Shown here one piece after another: positions 31,050-41,649 of a DNA stretch of 64,000 nt. The stretch is taken from contig DF239141.1 in assembly GCA_000507305.1 (NCBI GenBank), positions 186,001 to 250,000 of the forward strand, written 5' to 3'. The notes beneath the pieces are model-generated. The model saw nothing but the letters and a program-made list of their open reading frames with translations, ran no database searches and was not told the DNA's origin. The DNA is from Breviolum minutum Mf 1.05b.01 (lineage: Eukaryota > Sar > Dinophyceae > Suessiales > Symbiodiniaceae). Each line of letters opens with the position of its first letter. The stretch's first letter is position 1. The position numbers and the translations under genes were made by a program.

Positions 31050-32040
31050 CCTAACAACTAACAGGGAGTTTGCACCTGAAAATTCATGACTGGAAGACGG
31101 GGATCCACCATAAGAACCTTGTTACATGAGAAAATCAACCCTAAAGATTGACAGGTATTCTCCCTTGGTGATGTAGGGTTTCTCCAATTTTTTAGGGTTG
31201 TTTTAAGTCATTATGGCAAACCCCGGAAGACCATCCTTTCAACTTTTGGGTTTTTTCGACCTATTTTCAGGTGCGAAAAAGTTAGGTTTCAGGGAGCGAC
31301 TGCTTGGGGCACACGATTTTTTTCCGCAAACGTAAGGGCAGATACATTGGATACACAGGAAATGATGGAAAAGTTTACACTTAAGACACTGATACAAAGG
31401 AAAAAACACACATCAAAATTTGCCCTCAGTTTTTCCTCCTAGCCGTTCATGACGTGGTCACTTCCACTCAGAAACCTATACCGAAAAGGTGCGCAAAGCC
31501 AATGCTCCACCCTTTCGTCTGCTTGAATGCAGCTTGGCAATGCAGAAGAGCTGGATGCTTGGGATATTGCCATGGTTTGTAGTTGTGGGTCATGTTTCCC
31601 ATTGTGTTTTCTATTCATGTGCTGTACGTCCTTTGTGGTAGTTCTTTAATTGAAAAAACCCAAGCCTATGTAATTTCTTGCACGCTAGGGATGTAAGCAA
31701 GAAGTTGTGTGTTTCATATGACCTGAAGCTAGGGACCATGCCTGCTTGCTCGCAGCAAGTACATGATTCGCGTAATATATTTTGTATAGTGAATCTGTAT
31801 TGAATTTCCTATTCGAGCCTTCAAGCTTGATTCTTCGTCCGGGGGGCTAGTGAGGGGCATCAGCTATGCTAATGCTAGGTCACCATCCTAGAGCAAATAA
31901 TGTACAAACATTGTACATTCTTCAATTGTTTCCTCTTAGAAAGACAGGCAAAAGAGATGCATATATGATGTATAAACAAGACATATGCATAAATCATATA
32001 TGAATGTCTACATATGAATTATTATATTTACTTTCAAATA
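31050..32040. other. No clear gene
   Basis: Holds family C/P-like fragments near 31065-31300 (TTTGCACCTGAAAATTCATG; CTATTTTCAGGTGCG), then about 700 bp with no clear element or open frame of note. Confidence 0.5.
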
Positions 32041-32106
32041 AATGCATAGAACTGTGTGGAAGCTAGAAAAAGTTGTTTTTCCTGGTCGCATGGCTATTGA
32101 GGTTAT

Positions 32107-32275
32107 GAGTTCATGTTCTGGTGGCCGGTGCAGGGCGTTACCTTTGCAACACTGCCGGTGGTGGTGGCCTGTGGTATCATCAAACTCTTGTACCGTGGTT
32201 TTTCCAGTGGTTGGAAACGTGGGTTGTCCAATGTCAAGTTACTGGACTTAGGAAAAATAGAGAACTATGAAAAGG
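32107..32275 (+). CDS. Candidate exon, membrane-like frame favoured
   Basis: All three plus frames are open over this GC-rich block. I favour FMFWWPVQGVTFATLPVVVA, then CGIIKLLYRGFSSGWKRG, then LSNVKLLDLGK, which has one probable membrane helix followed by basic residues. An internal CCGGTGCAG|GG acceptor keeps this frame. The alternative frame reads RYLCNTAGGGGLWYHQTLV. Product unknown. Confidence 0.35.
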
Positions 32276-32400
32276 CAAAGGTCACATTCACACCCACAGA
32301 TCTCATAGGAAACCCTTTAAGATGTATGTTTGGGATGTTGATGTTCCTTTTCAGAAAAAGGTGATTTAGAGGTTCCAGGTTGGTTTCCGGAGGTGTATAA
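32275..32400 (+). mobile_element. Family P-like element, diverged
   Basis: AGGTGATTTAGAGGTTCCAG and TTGGTTTCCGGAGGTGTA form a right arm like 9880-9920; the left arm is poor. Confidence 0.4.
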
Positions 32401-32710
32401 CTTTTGATTTTTTGGGTCGGGATGTGGGACCCAACCAATGTGATGGGTAGTGGTAGGTAGGAAGTGACGCAAGTGGTTGATAACCCCTTCTCTGAAGGCC
32501 GTATTTCTACGGTTGGGGGGTATGTCAATTGCGGGTATAAGATTGAGCAGCTATTTAAAGAAATCCTCCATTCAAATTATAAAAATCGAAGAGGATTTGT
32601 TGTTGCTATTCTTATATTCCACACCCACCCCATTTTACACCTGTTGTTGGTGTGATTTTAGCTGGGTTTGGTGATGGGAAGACGCTTAAGCTCTGTCCAT
32701 GGGTAATGAT

Positions 32711-32834
32711 TACACTCCCTAAAAGCAGCACTTCGCCCTTGAAAATTGGCTTTTAAACCCAAAAAGGAAAGTATGGAAGACCTCCAACAGCCAATTTTCA
32801 GGGGCAAGCTGTTGGTTTCGGGGGGGGCTTTTTA
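32711..32834 (+). mobile_element. TIR family C element
   Basis: TACACTCCCTAAAAGCAGC and CGCCCTTGAAAATTGGC on the left; GCCAATTTTCAGGGGCAAGC and TGTTGGTTTCGGGGGG on the right. Confidence 0.75.
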
Positions 32835-33153
32835 CTCCTCATAATTCTTAATTCATAAGTCCCAACAGTTTTTTTTTGAAAGCATATCGTCATTTTTTTT
32901 GGTGCCTTTTTTTTGCCGGTCACCGTTGGTGGATTGGTATTCTACGTTTCCTCCGGATTATGAGGAATTCCTAGTAGATGTATGTGCTTAGATAGTCAAC
33001 CACCAACCATTGACCGTATCAGTGACAAAGGCCGAGCTGTGCTCGACACATCATGGAAAATCATGGAAGATCATGTTCTATGAACAGTGAACCACTTCCC
33101 TCCCCCTGTTCCACTGGTGTGCCCAAGTCCTAATGAAGTTTTGATGTGTTAGT

Positions 33154-33397
33154 TTGAAACAATTTGTCTTCATTCACAGATTTATTCTCATGTTTGACCA
33201 TGAGACAATTTTGCAAGTTTCGATAATAGCTTCACTTGTTCATGCCAGGATCCACTGGTCTAAGGTTGTTTCACCACACCTTTGGAACACAATCATAAAC
33301 CTGTACCAACAGGCTATATTTGAAGGGATTCCGTTTACAGTTGGCCCACGGGGAAGAAGGCTTAGTGTGTGCGATATCGCTGTGTGTTGTAATCTAG
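33154..33397 (+). CDS. Candidate coding block, partly duplicated at 39840
   Basis: The frame contains ARIHWSKVVSPHLWNTIINL, then YQQAIFEGIPFTVGPRGRR, then LSVCDIAVCC, and runs into a family A element at 33394. TTCATGCCAG|GATC at 33249 is a possible acceptor. A diverged copy of 33257-33393 lies at 39840-39962, where the frame has decayed. Product unknown. Confidence 0.4.
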
Positions 33398-33491
33398 GTG
33401 GTGGTTTCAAACACATTTTAGTTTCACCCCTACCTGGGGAAATGATCCAATTTGACGAATAATTTTCAACGGGGTTGAAACCACCAACTAG
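33394..33491 (+). mobile_element. TIR family A element
   Basis: A clean copy with CTAG at both ends: CTAGGTGGTGGTTTCAAAC to GGGTTGAAACCACCAACTAG. Confidence 0.85.
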
Positions 33492-33688
33492 CAATGATAT
33501 AGTATGTTCTAGTGCAAAGTTGAGTGTCACTGCCGCCAGTTCAAATTGGGTTCAAACATGATGACACCACCAGCCACCAACAAGTAAAATGGGTTGTTTA
33601 AAATGCTTCAAATTGACCGGGGTGTAAATTACAATCCTTTAATGAGGAGCATTTTTGCTTGTTTTTTTGAACCTTCATTCCTTCCCAG

Positions 33689-33840
33689 GTTGGCTCCAGA
33701 GTTCAACTTCACTGGTGGAATTCCATGCAAATATTCCGAGCGACTTGGCTTTCCCCCAAAAATATCTCGGGGGCACCGAAACGAAAAAATCAGGGGCGGT
33801 CACTTGGATGGTCATCTAGGCTGTGATATTGGGGGAGCTA
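33689..33840 (+). CDS. Candidate exon, product unknown
   Basis: TTCATTCCTTCCCAG|G is a strong acceptor. The frame then reads LAPEFNFTGGIPCKYSERLG, then FPPKISRGHRNEKIRGGHL, and stays open to 34049 (151 codons including upstream). The downstream part contains repeated GGGGAGCTAA motifs. No donor is certain. Confidence 0.4.
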
Positions 33841-34049
33841 AGGAGCTAAGGGTGATCTATTTCCCTATTATTTGGGGAGCTAAAGAGCCCCAGAATCTTC
33901 CAAATCACAGGGTAGTCATTGATTTTTGGGTTTTTTTCACATTCAAAACATCAGGGCAGAGGGTTTCATTGACTGGTTGGGGTTATCATTTTAGTGTGGA
34001 CGTTTTTTTTTTTGCAACCAAAACGTCGAAACGTACCACCTTGGCTTAA

Positions 34050-35460
34050 ATTTGGGGAGAGGATATGATCTTTTCTGATAGTAAACCACAGGAGGCCATG
34101 GAACAAAACACGAAAGGTTTTACAGGGGGCCTGGAGAACTGAACATTAAGAAAAGAGAAGTAAGAAGCACGTCTTTGGAATAGAACATATATATGTCATT
34201 TCCAAAGTACCAGGACAAAATTTTGGGGTGAATAACCCAGCCGCCACAGGGAAGACAATCGGAGATGACCCTCTTTCTATAAATAGCTAATCCAAGATGG
34301 TGGAGATCTTTGATGACTCTTGATGAGATTTCTGAGAGCCAAATGCTTTTTTTGCCAGTAAAGAAGTCAGTACATTCAAACCAGGCTGCCAATATTCTTT
34401 AACGATCAATCGATTAATCAAGCATAGTCAGCAGATTCCAGTTTCCCAGCACTTCTCACAGCTACTGCAAATCCAACGTCTTAACTGGTTGTGTGTGGAT
34501 ATCGGATATCCATTGCCAGCTTAGGGGTCTTCCAGGGGTCGTCATTCACGATGATGTTGATTCATGCAACCTGAAAATCCTTCCTTTGCAGATTTTACAG
34601 TGTACTTACTAACTTCATGGTGCTTCCTTCCCCTTACACCCCTGAAAATTAACACGTTAAACCTAAAAATCATCTAAGAATGAAAAGGACAAATTCATTT
34701 TCCACAATCCACGCCTCCATGACCTTGGGGTCCAAGTTGTTTATTTGTCCCCTGAGGCTACAGAGTGCCCAAACAGATGAGAAGGAATCAGAGCGTTGTC
34801 GCGAGGGCCGGACGGGTATTTGCTTCCTCTTAGCCGGGCCACGTGGCAAGGGCACGGGTGTTTAGCCATCGGGGGGGTTGGTTTGGGGGCTTGGAGGGAT
34901 AAGTTGCTTGAAGACAGAAGGGTGCAACAAATTCATGGACAATTTCTAGATTCTAGCAGGGATATGGCTATATGAAGAAAGTTCAGGTATGTTATAAGAT
35001 AGCAGTCGGTCGTATATGTTTATTCGTTTTAACTTGTTGTACCTAATGGGAGAGCTATGATCTTACACTGGGGAGCAACGATTTTGTACTGTGCCACACT
35101 TCCAAAAACAGTGAAAGTGACTGAGTGTCATTTTGCGGCAATCCCTTGGCATGGGACCCTTTTGCTATCCAAAAACCTGCACCACAATAGTCAGACTGTT
35201 TCAAGTATTTCATTTTATGCATGTTGTACAAGGCATAGAACATGACGTCCCTTTTCTGCTCATTTCACGGTGATCTTCAACCGCCATGTGTTTCTACAGG
35301 CGCCTCGCATGTACCACGTATACCCAAATACACACTGATTTAAATCAATCTCTCTCTATGTACAGTAAGTACATTCAAAATCATTCAAAAGGACGTCACT
35401 TTGCCATACTTTGTCCAAAGATTCCATTTTTCAGTCATCAGAAAAGTCACAGTCATGAGT
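34050..35460. other. No clear gene
   Basis: Holds a left-arm family P fragment at 34635 (TACACCCCTGAAAATTAACA) and short open blocks on both strands around 34680-34865 and 35055-35245 that overlap each other. Nothing firmly supported. Confidence 0.5.
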
Positions 35461-35640
35461 TGAACTTAGCACCTCGGGGCCGAGGTTGTTGATGATGGCC
35501 TCGGGTAGTCGTCTCATCATTCCTCGCTTGCGAGAGGTAGAGGCGATGCTTTTCAATCGACCGATGTTCGGGTCCGAAATAGTCATGGAAAATCTCCCAA
35601 ATGACCTGGGAGGAAGAGTTCAGGGAAATCAAGGTTCATG
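35461..35640 (+). CDS. Candidate exon, product unknown
   Basis: The frame is open for 60 codons and includes ATG at 35495: MASGSRLIIPRLREVEAMLF, then NRPMFGSEIVMENLPNDLGG, then RVQGNQGS and TGA. Possible donor ATCAAG|GTTCAT. GC-rich, with balanced charge. If the ATG is used this could be a first coding exon. No family recognised. Confidence 0.4.
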
Positions 35641-36677
35641 AATCTATCAAATTCACCCAGATGGCTATGAGTCCTCGTGCCAAGACAAGCTTAATTTGGA
35701 GGTGCATTCGTTTGAGGAAAGTGGTGGTATAACTCAGCCATTCAAAACTTCAACATGTTTTTTTCATTGATCATTGTAACTACTGGCTATAAGTTTATTA
35801 CTAGCCAAAACGACAAGAGGTTTTTCAACTAAAATTAAGTAAGTCCTCCGAAACGGCTTAGTGAGATTTCTCCATTGCATGAGTTTAGGTTGAACAAAAA
35901 CCACAGAGCGGGTCGACTGAACCTGCTCGAACAGGAGCAATTCCTTCTTCAGCAACCAACGCATTTGCTGAGCCGGGTTTGCCCAGGGGCATGGGATGCG
36001 TTGGAACTGTGCAAAGGGTTTTTATATAGGAACTCAACTAAGCCGAAACGGAACAACCTGATTTTGTGTACCATCCTTCAAACATGAACTTTTAGGAACC
36101 CTTTTAAAGAGGTGTGTGTTAAAAGATATGACAAATTTACACGGGTTTTTAAACCCATCAATCAAAGTGAGTCGTTGATTCCCTTCAAAGGGGAAGATTT
36201 CCACCTCTCAAGTCATTGGGGATTTTGGACCCACCTCCTGAGGTCGTGAAGGTTTGACCCTCCGTGCGGAACAACGCCAACAAATCAGGACGGTTCGGTT
36301 GACGTTTGTTGGACGTGACCGGCAGGAAGTGACCAAACGGTTGTGATACTTGACTCGACATTGTTGTTACGAGCCTTAGTTTCACATGTTGAGGCCAGTA
36401 TGTAATTGTAGAATGCTTTGAGTGATTGATTGTTTATTAATGGTTGGTATGGCTATTGTCATCACTAGTGCTGCATCAGTTACAGTGTTTGTTTGTTTGA
36501 ACGATGGATATAAGTGATTGTGATATATTTTGTAAGTGTAGATATATCATTCACGTATAATACAATGATATATTGACATTATGCGTATATGCAAACAATA
36601 TATATATATATATATCTTGTTTCTCTATGCTTCTACATCTACTTATATTTCATGTTTTCTTTTTCTTCCACCCTCAG

Positions 36678-36848
36678 ACTGGTGATCGATTCCCATTTGC
36701 TTGGAGGACGGTTCCCATTCGCTGGAAACGCGCTCATTTGATTTTTGTTAGCGACATGGCGGAGATCAACGGGAACCACACGGCCAGCAACCAAATCTTC
36801 TTGTTGATTTCACTAGCCCTGCGGAAATTCAGGGAACATGATGGATAG
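36678..36848 (+). CDS. Candidate exon, product unknown
   Basis: TTCTTCCACCCTCAG acceptor, then TGDRFPFAWRTVPIRWKRAH, then LIFVSDMAEINGNHTASNQ, then IFLLISLALRKFREHDG and TAG. It ends inside the first copy of a 20-bp direct repeat (36830-36849) whose second copy starts at 36889. Product unknown. Confidence 0.4.
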   Translation, partial: TGDRFPFAWRTVPIRWKRAHLIFVSDMAEINGNHTASNQIFLLISLALRKFREHDG

Positions 36849-36890
36849 AAAAATTGAATCTGAAGCCAAACATACTTTCTCGGATTTACA

Positions 36891-37148
36891 GGGAACATGA
36901 TGGATAGACCCAACATATTTCAAATCTTTTCTGGGTGTCTGCGAAAATTGCAAAAAATGCATCAGCAGCTCCCATTCGGCGATGGGTATCCAGAATCACC
37001 AGCTGTTTCATGGACTATTGCAAGATGTTTTATGCCTTTCAGGCATTTTCAGGATGCCATTTTTTTCAGGGGCCAGGAGCAATCGCCATCGATGGTTTGT
37101 CTCAACGGTAGTCTAACTTGGTCAAGTTCAGATTCAATCATCAGACTA
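36891..37148 (+). CDS. Candidate exon, product unknown
   Basis: CTCGGATTTACAG|GG acceptor, then a frame open for about 85 codons: MMDRPNIFQIFSGCLRKLQK, MHQQLPFGDGYPESPAVSW, TIARCFMPFRHFQDAIFFRG, QEQSPSMVCLNGSLTWSSS, then TGA. Possible internal donor CAACG|GTAGTC. The 5' edge lies in the second copy of the 20-bp direct repeat. No domain recognised. Confidence 0.45.
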
Positions 37149-37645
37149 TGACATGACATGTTTCAGGATTTTGATGTTGATGATTTAAGAGAAGTGGTCT
37201 GAGAGTGATGATGAAAAAACATCAAGCCAGCAAGTAGGGTACTTAATGTAATCAAGCAACCAAATGTCCTTCACATTTCGTGTGTTTTTTTTTCCAGGAT
37301 GTAAAAAAGACCAGTTCAGGAAATATCACACGTTTTTATATTTGATGTGTTCACCTCTTCAAGATTAACTTCAACCGTGAAGGTTGAGTTTTTGTTGCTT
37401 GACCGAAAATTCATCCAACCAAAAAAAAAGTTGGTCGTTAAAAACCCACAAACGCCCTTGTGACTTCATCACTAATCGATGGATTCAGAAGGCCTTATTT
37501 TTTTTGAGGAAAAAAACATGACATGTGTGTTTTATCATTTGGGTGGTGGGTAAATATATATATAATCAATTATATAGGGATGAGTATTGTGGGATAATTG
37601 TTTAGGAGATAGGAGAGGTAATAGGGATGATTTTTTAGCAGAGGT

Positions 37646-37747
37646 AATTTGGGTGGCAGATTCCAACAAATTGTTTGATGTTCATCCCTATTTGGGGAAA
37701 TGATCCAATTGACCAGAATTCTTGAGATGGGTTGAAACCACCAACTA
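37646..37747 (+). mobile_element. TIR family A element, diverged
   Basis: Left arm weak (TTGGGTGGCAGATTCCAAC); the core GTTCATCCCTATTTGGGGAA and right arm GGGTTGAAACCACCAACTA are typical. Confidence 0.65.
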
Positions 37748-37933
37748 CTCATCATTTGGTACCAAATATTTTTAGAATGTTGGTTTAATTTTACATGGCA
37801 AACACCACATGCCATGCGCTTTCAGTAGTACACGGCCAATACACTTTGAATTAGAGATGGATATGTTATTTCCATGTTCATCCGTCCCAGTTGAAAGGCT
37901 TTGAAAAGAATACCCAAGGATAGGCTGTCTAGA

Positions 37934-38140
37934 ATGTTTGCGTCCCCGCTCGTTAACACTGACGGCCAAGGTGTTTTCTTGGTTTTCCCGTTGACATTGT
38001 TGTGGGAGTTCACATATTCCGACTTCTTTGGCGAGAATGCCTTGTACCCACTGCGCCGGGGTGTGCGGGGTGGATGCATGCCGGGTGGGATTCCATGTGA
38101 CTCTGGTGATGCCACCGTTATGATATTGAGTACAGGAAAG
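37934..38140 (+). CDS. Exon of a phase-matched pair, product unknown
   Basis: The frame reads FASPLVNTDGQGVFLVFPLT, LLWEFTYSDFFGENALYPLR, RGVRGGCMPGGIPCDSGDAT, VMILSTGK, and ends at AGGAAAG|GTTTGG in phase 0. The next exon begins in phase 0 after a 98-bp intron. Left acceptor approximate (GGCTGTCTAG|AA); the frame is open back to 37901. Aromatic-rich start and glycine/cysteine-rich end. No family recognised. Confidence 0.5.
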
Positions 38141-38238
38141 GTTTGGTATGTCTACGGTCTAGCAATATAATCACACGTTCATAATATGTACACCATTTTT
38201 TGGTTGTTTGAATTGTTGTTGGTATATGTTTTGTTCAG

Positions 38239-38413
38239 CATGTCTTTGAATCCATTCGCTTTTTAGCAAAATCTCCACCAACGCTGGATGTAGATCTCGA
38301 GGTCGGTACTAAAGGACTTCTGACTGACCTTCGTCATATCAATTGTGAAGATAATGACAAGAGATCTACTGTATATCTAATGAATGTGGGGAAAAGGCCC
38401 AGCAATTACCATG
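38239..38413 (+). CDS. Exon of a phase-matched pair, product unknown
   Basis: ATGTTTTGTTCAG acceptor and CCATG|GTCAGT donor enclose 175 nt: HVFESIRFLAKSPPTLDVDL, EVGTKGLLTDLRHINCEDND, KRSTVYLMNVGKRPSNYH. Starts in phase 0, matching 37934-38140, and ends in phase 1. Charged, with good codon-like texture. Product unknown. Confidence 0.5.
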
Positions 38414-38533
38414 GTCAGTCTTGTCACTTTAACATAAGCTATAAACGATATATCAATATATACTCATATATATATGAATATATTATGAAAACAATCACAG
38501 ATTGACGATGTGTATTAAAACTTCATTGCCGTC

Positions 38534-38649
<116 letters not shown>

Positions 38650-38863
38650 GTGTGCGCTTCTTGAAGAGCGAGAATATGTATCTACAACAAAGGTTCACCA
38701 AAACCTGGCTCATCAGCCAGTCACATCAGCCATTTCCGCCTTTTTTTCACTTCCCTTGTTTGGGTCCCTCGGTCGTCCTAAACGCAGAAATTTTCGGTTT
38801 CGAATCTCCCCGGTGCTGTTTTTTCGATGCCCAAAAAACGAGGAAAGCGGGGTATAACCTGCC

Positions 38864-39001
38864 ATGGCAAAACAATTCTCTGTCGACGTTTCTTGGGCAG
38901 AGGATGCCGAGGAAGCTGCCTCCGAGAGAGATGCCGAGGATGCCGAGGAAGCCGAGGAAGCTGAATTCGAGAGAGACAACGGCAGCTTGGTCCTCATCTA
39001 G
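38864..39001 (+). CDS. Short ORF with Glu/Ala-rich repeat, ends in an element
   Basis: ATG at 38864 opens 45 codons: MAKQFSVDVSWAEDAEEAAS, then ERDAEDAEEAEEAEFERD, then NGSLVLI. The DNA has imperfect GCCGAGGA repeats. The stop TAG (38999-39001) is part of the CTAG terminus of the family A element starting at 38998, so the natural 3' part may have been cut off by the insertion, or the exon is spliced before it. Highly acidic. Confidence 0.35.
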   Translation: MAKQFSVDVSWAEDAEEAASERDAEDAEEAEEAEFERDNGSLVLI

Positions 39002-39106
39002 ATGGTGGGTTTCATATATTTTTTTCAAATGTTCACCCCGAAAATTGGGGAAGAGTCCCATTTTGACTATATATTTTTCAATGGGGTTGGTGAAACCACC
39101 AACTAG
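38998..39106 (+). mobile_element. TIR family A element
   Basis: CTAGATGGTGGGTTTCATAT to GGTGAAACCACCAACTAG; the core has GGGGAAGAGTCCCATTTTGA. Confidence 0.75.
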
Positions 39107-39560
39107 TAATGAATTTTCAAGTACCAAGGGGTGGCAATATATCTTGGATAGAAACCATTTTGGGATAAACATAGGTTGAAAACTATGCAAGTGATGATCC
39201 ACCATCATTGAAAAAGAAGTGACATGAGTTTACCTACGGCAATCCTCGACTGATCTGAAATGGGAGGATATTGGTGGATGCAAACTGGTAAAAGTTTCTG
39301 CCTAACCTAAGACCGCCATTGAATCATCCACCCAAAATCAAAAGTGGGGTGTTTGCAAAAAAATTGAAATTCCTTTCTTGAAACGCATGATTTGTTGATT
39401 TCTTGGGCTTACAACCATTATGTGCCAGATTTTGTGGGGGTTTTTGGGGCCAGGGTTAGGTATCCATTTCTTGGGCGCGGAACCTGCAATGAAAAACGCC
39501 AGGATTCCGATGGATTTTCTCAGGTCATTGATCTTGAAGAAGTGCTGATCCAATGGTACA

Positions 39561-39660
39561 CTAGGTGGTTTCACACCATGTTTTTAATGTTCATCCCAGG
39601 GAAATGATCCAATTCAACTGATATTTTTCAAATGGGTATAAATGGGTTGAAACCACCTAG
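39561..39660 (+). mobile_element. TIR family A element
   Basis: CTAGGTGGTTTCACACC to GGTTGAAACCACCTAG, with an extra AATGGGTAT unit before the right arm. Confidence 0.75.
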
Positions 39661-39719
39661 TAGTAGAAGTGTGATTTCCTGTTATAATTGGAGTCGTTTC
39701 AATCAAAACTTGCGTATAG

Positions 39720-39795
39720 GGATTCCTCCATCGACCGAGTGGTCCTGGAACTGATGAAATGAATCGAGAACAAAAACCTTACCCTCAAAAGGAAG
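39720..39795 (+). CDS. Well-bounded candidate exon, product unknown
   Basis: TTGCGTATAG|GG acceptor and GGAAG|GTAAGA donor enclose 76 nt reading GFLHRPSGPGTDEMNREQKP, then YPQKE. Starts in phase 0 and ends in phase 1. Hydrophilic. It lies 59 bp after a family A element. No domain recognised. Confidence 0.5.
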
Positions 39796-39839
39796 GTAAG
39801 ATCGCATCCTATTTGAAGAAATGAAGGGATCTGGGATCT

Positions 39840-39962
39840 AAGGTTGTTTCAACACACCTTTGGAAACACAGCCCTAAACACCAACAGGTTGTAAAGGGAA
39901 TCCTTTCATCGTTGGGGCCCGGGGGATTGCCTGGGGTGTGCTCCAGGGGTGTGTTGTAACTT
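39840..39962 (+). repeat. Diverged duplicate of 33257-33393
   Basis: Shares CTAAGGTTGTTTCA, CACACCTTTGGAA, CACCAACAGG.T, AAGGGAAT/ATTCC, TTGG.CCC.GGGG and GTGTGTTGTAA in the same order. In the first locus the frame is open (SPHLWNTIINL..GPRGRR); here the equivalent reads STHLWKHSPKHQQV and then stops. Confidence 0.55.
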
Positions 39963-40519
39963 GCTTGGATGGGAACATATGGAAATTATGAAATGAGGCT
40001 GTTGGGCTTCAGAAGGCATTTGTCCTATGGTTTCTGTTTGGGTTTTCAAGTATAGCCCTTCGATATATAGGTTTATTCCTTACCCCTGAATTCGGCCTCA
40101 AGAAGGGAGTCAGTTTCAATCTTTGATGTGACAGTGGTTGTTCGATGTTCACGCCCTTCAACTATCAGTACAAACAAATATCGTGGAAGAATGTGGAAAG
40201 AAATATACGAAGATGACTTCTATCAATAGAGGTGACTGGGTAGCCACATGATTTTGAGACTGCAAAAACATTTTGCAGGTCCGATTATCGAATGGTCCTG
40301 GAATTATGCCATTGTGTGCCTCCTGATGCCGGCATTGAATGGTGACTTGGCCGATGGGTGATTTTTCGTCGATCGATGAGGTTTTTTTGGGACTTTACGG
40401 CCATGGGGGCCATGTGTTGTTTGTTTGGACCATGCGGAGCAATGTGGAAAGGGTCCGGAGGTAAATTTGTCATAGGGAATCAGTTGCATGATTTTTTTCA
40501 TGATTTTTCCAGGTTGGTG

Positions 40520-40567
40520 AAAGATCTATTTGACATATTTGACCTACTTCTGTTTTTTGGGGTCAGA
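40520..40567 (+). CDS. Possible short exon
   Basis: TGATTTTTCCAG|G acceptor, then LVKDLFDIFDLLLFFG, and donor TGGG|GTCAGA. Hydrophobic amphipathic helix. A longer upstream ORF (40358) shares the frame. Confidence 0.3.
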
Positions 40568-40878
40568 TGATTGAATCACATCAATTCTGTCTTTGCGGCA
40601 TGATCCAAGAAAACACGAAAAAACATGATGCGCAACGCCGCAACAGTTGAAAATGTGTTTGTTTCATTTGCAAGCCAATGAAACCTATGATACCTACTTT
40701 CAATGCAAATTGGAAGTGTTCAGAATCTATGTTTTCAGCACTGATTTCTTTTGTTAGACTTGTTGCAAAAAAATCTTTGATCTCTCTGACTCAAAGGCGT
40801 TGTTTTTCTTTTTTTAACCTACACTCCGCTAAACTAAGATAGGCACATAGGTATGGACAATTTCACCAGGTTGATGGT

Positions 40879-41052
40879 TTGAAATCAGGAAAAGATAAAA
40901 GATTTTCCATGGCTAAACTGCTGAGTTTACAGGAGGGTTCGGAATGGTGTTTTTCAAGAACCGAGTCACTGAGCCCTCAGGTATTGTGGCTGGATTGCCA
41001 TGGTCTGGCTTTTCCTTATACTACAGGCACGACAATTCACCAAACATTTCAG
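40879..41052 (+). CDS. Candidate exon ending at a family H element
   Basis: The frame reads RFSMAKLLSLQEGSEWCFSR, TESLSPQVLWLDCHGLAFPY, TTGTTIHQTFQ, then CAG|GTACCG, the first bases of family H. It stays open through the element for 185 codons in total. GAGTTTACAG|GAGG is a possible internal acceptor. The placement suggests the element supplies the donor. No family recognised. Confidence 0.4.
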
Positions 41053-41162
41053 GTACCGAAAATGGAGGAATCCGAAAACCTATATAAGCTGCATGTAAGG
41101 CTAAGGGAAAACCCCCAAAATAGCCTTGTCAGGTTCAGTACCTCCATTTTAGGTAACCTGAA
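41048..41162 (+). mobile_element. TIR family H element, best copy
   Basis: TTCAGGTACCGAAAATGGAG on the left and CTCCATTTTAGGTAACCTGA on the right are inverted arms. ATAAGCTGCATGTAAGGC and CCCCCAAAATAGCC lie inside. Confidence 0.8.
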
Positions 41163-41384
41163 GTTCTTGGGAAAAAAAACGAGGGAGAATGGATTTCAAG
41201 CCTTGGCAACTAAGAAAAAATGCGGCTCCCCACAAAACAATCACGGCCAAAAAAAAAACGCGCACACATGTTTGCAGCATTACCTTCCCGGCCATGAAAA
41301 ATGTAGCAGGGCTGCATGTCAGAGAATTCCCACTATACTGACTTACTATACTTTTTTCTTGGTGCATAATATCAAAAATCTCAT

Positions 41385-41467
41385 TCGGCCAATAGCTAAC
41401 CTTTGGGGATTACATTTTTTAGTATATAAAGTTTAGACTTTGACTTCATGGTCCAAAATGGCTGAGT
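41385..41467. repeat. Second copy of the 9113-9235 repeat
   Basis: GGCCAATAGCTAAC, CTTTGGGGATTACA, GTTTAGACTTTG, TTCATGGTCC and TGGCTGAGTA follow the order of the first copy. Function unknown. Confidence 0.5.
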
Positions 41468-41498
41468 ACAAAGTGATATTCCCAACCACATCAAACAC

Positions 41499-41572
41499 TA
41501 GGTGGTCGTTTCAAATATTTGTTATGTTCACCCCGATCCTAGGGGAAATGATCCATTTGGACTACACTCCCT
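41499..41572 (+). mobile_element. Family A element, left half, interrupted
   Basis: CTAGGTGGTCGTTTCAAAT, then ATGTTCACCCCGATCCTAGG and GAAATGATCC, end abruptly where family C starts. The missing right half is not found within 200 bp; a weak remnant (TTTTCAAATGGGTTGGTG) is at 41859. Confidence 0.7.
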
Positions 41573-41649
41573 GAAACTAACAGCTTGCACCCGAAAATCA
41601 ATGGTTGGTTGAGATGAAATTCCTTTTGCTGTTAGTTTCAGGGAGTGTG
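41573..41649 (+). mobile_element. Family C element inserted in family A
   Basis: TACACTCCCTGAAACTAACA with CACCCGAAAATC; ends GCTGTTAGTTTCAGGGAGTG. Short, 77 bp. It sits exactly inside the family A core. Confidence 0.75.
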
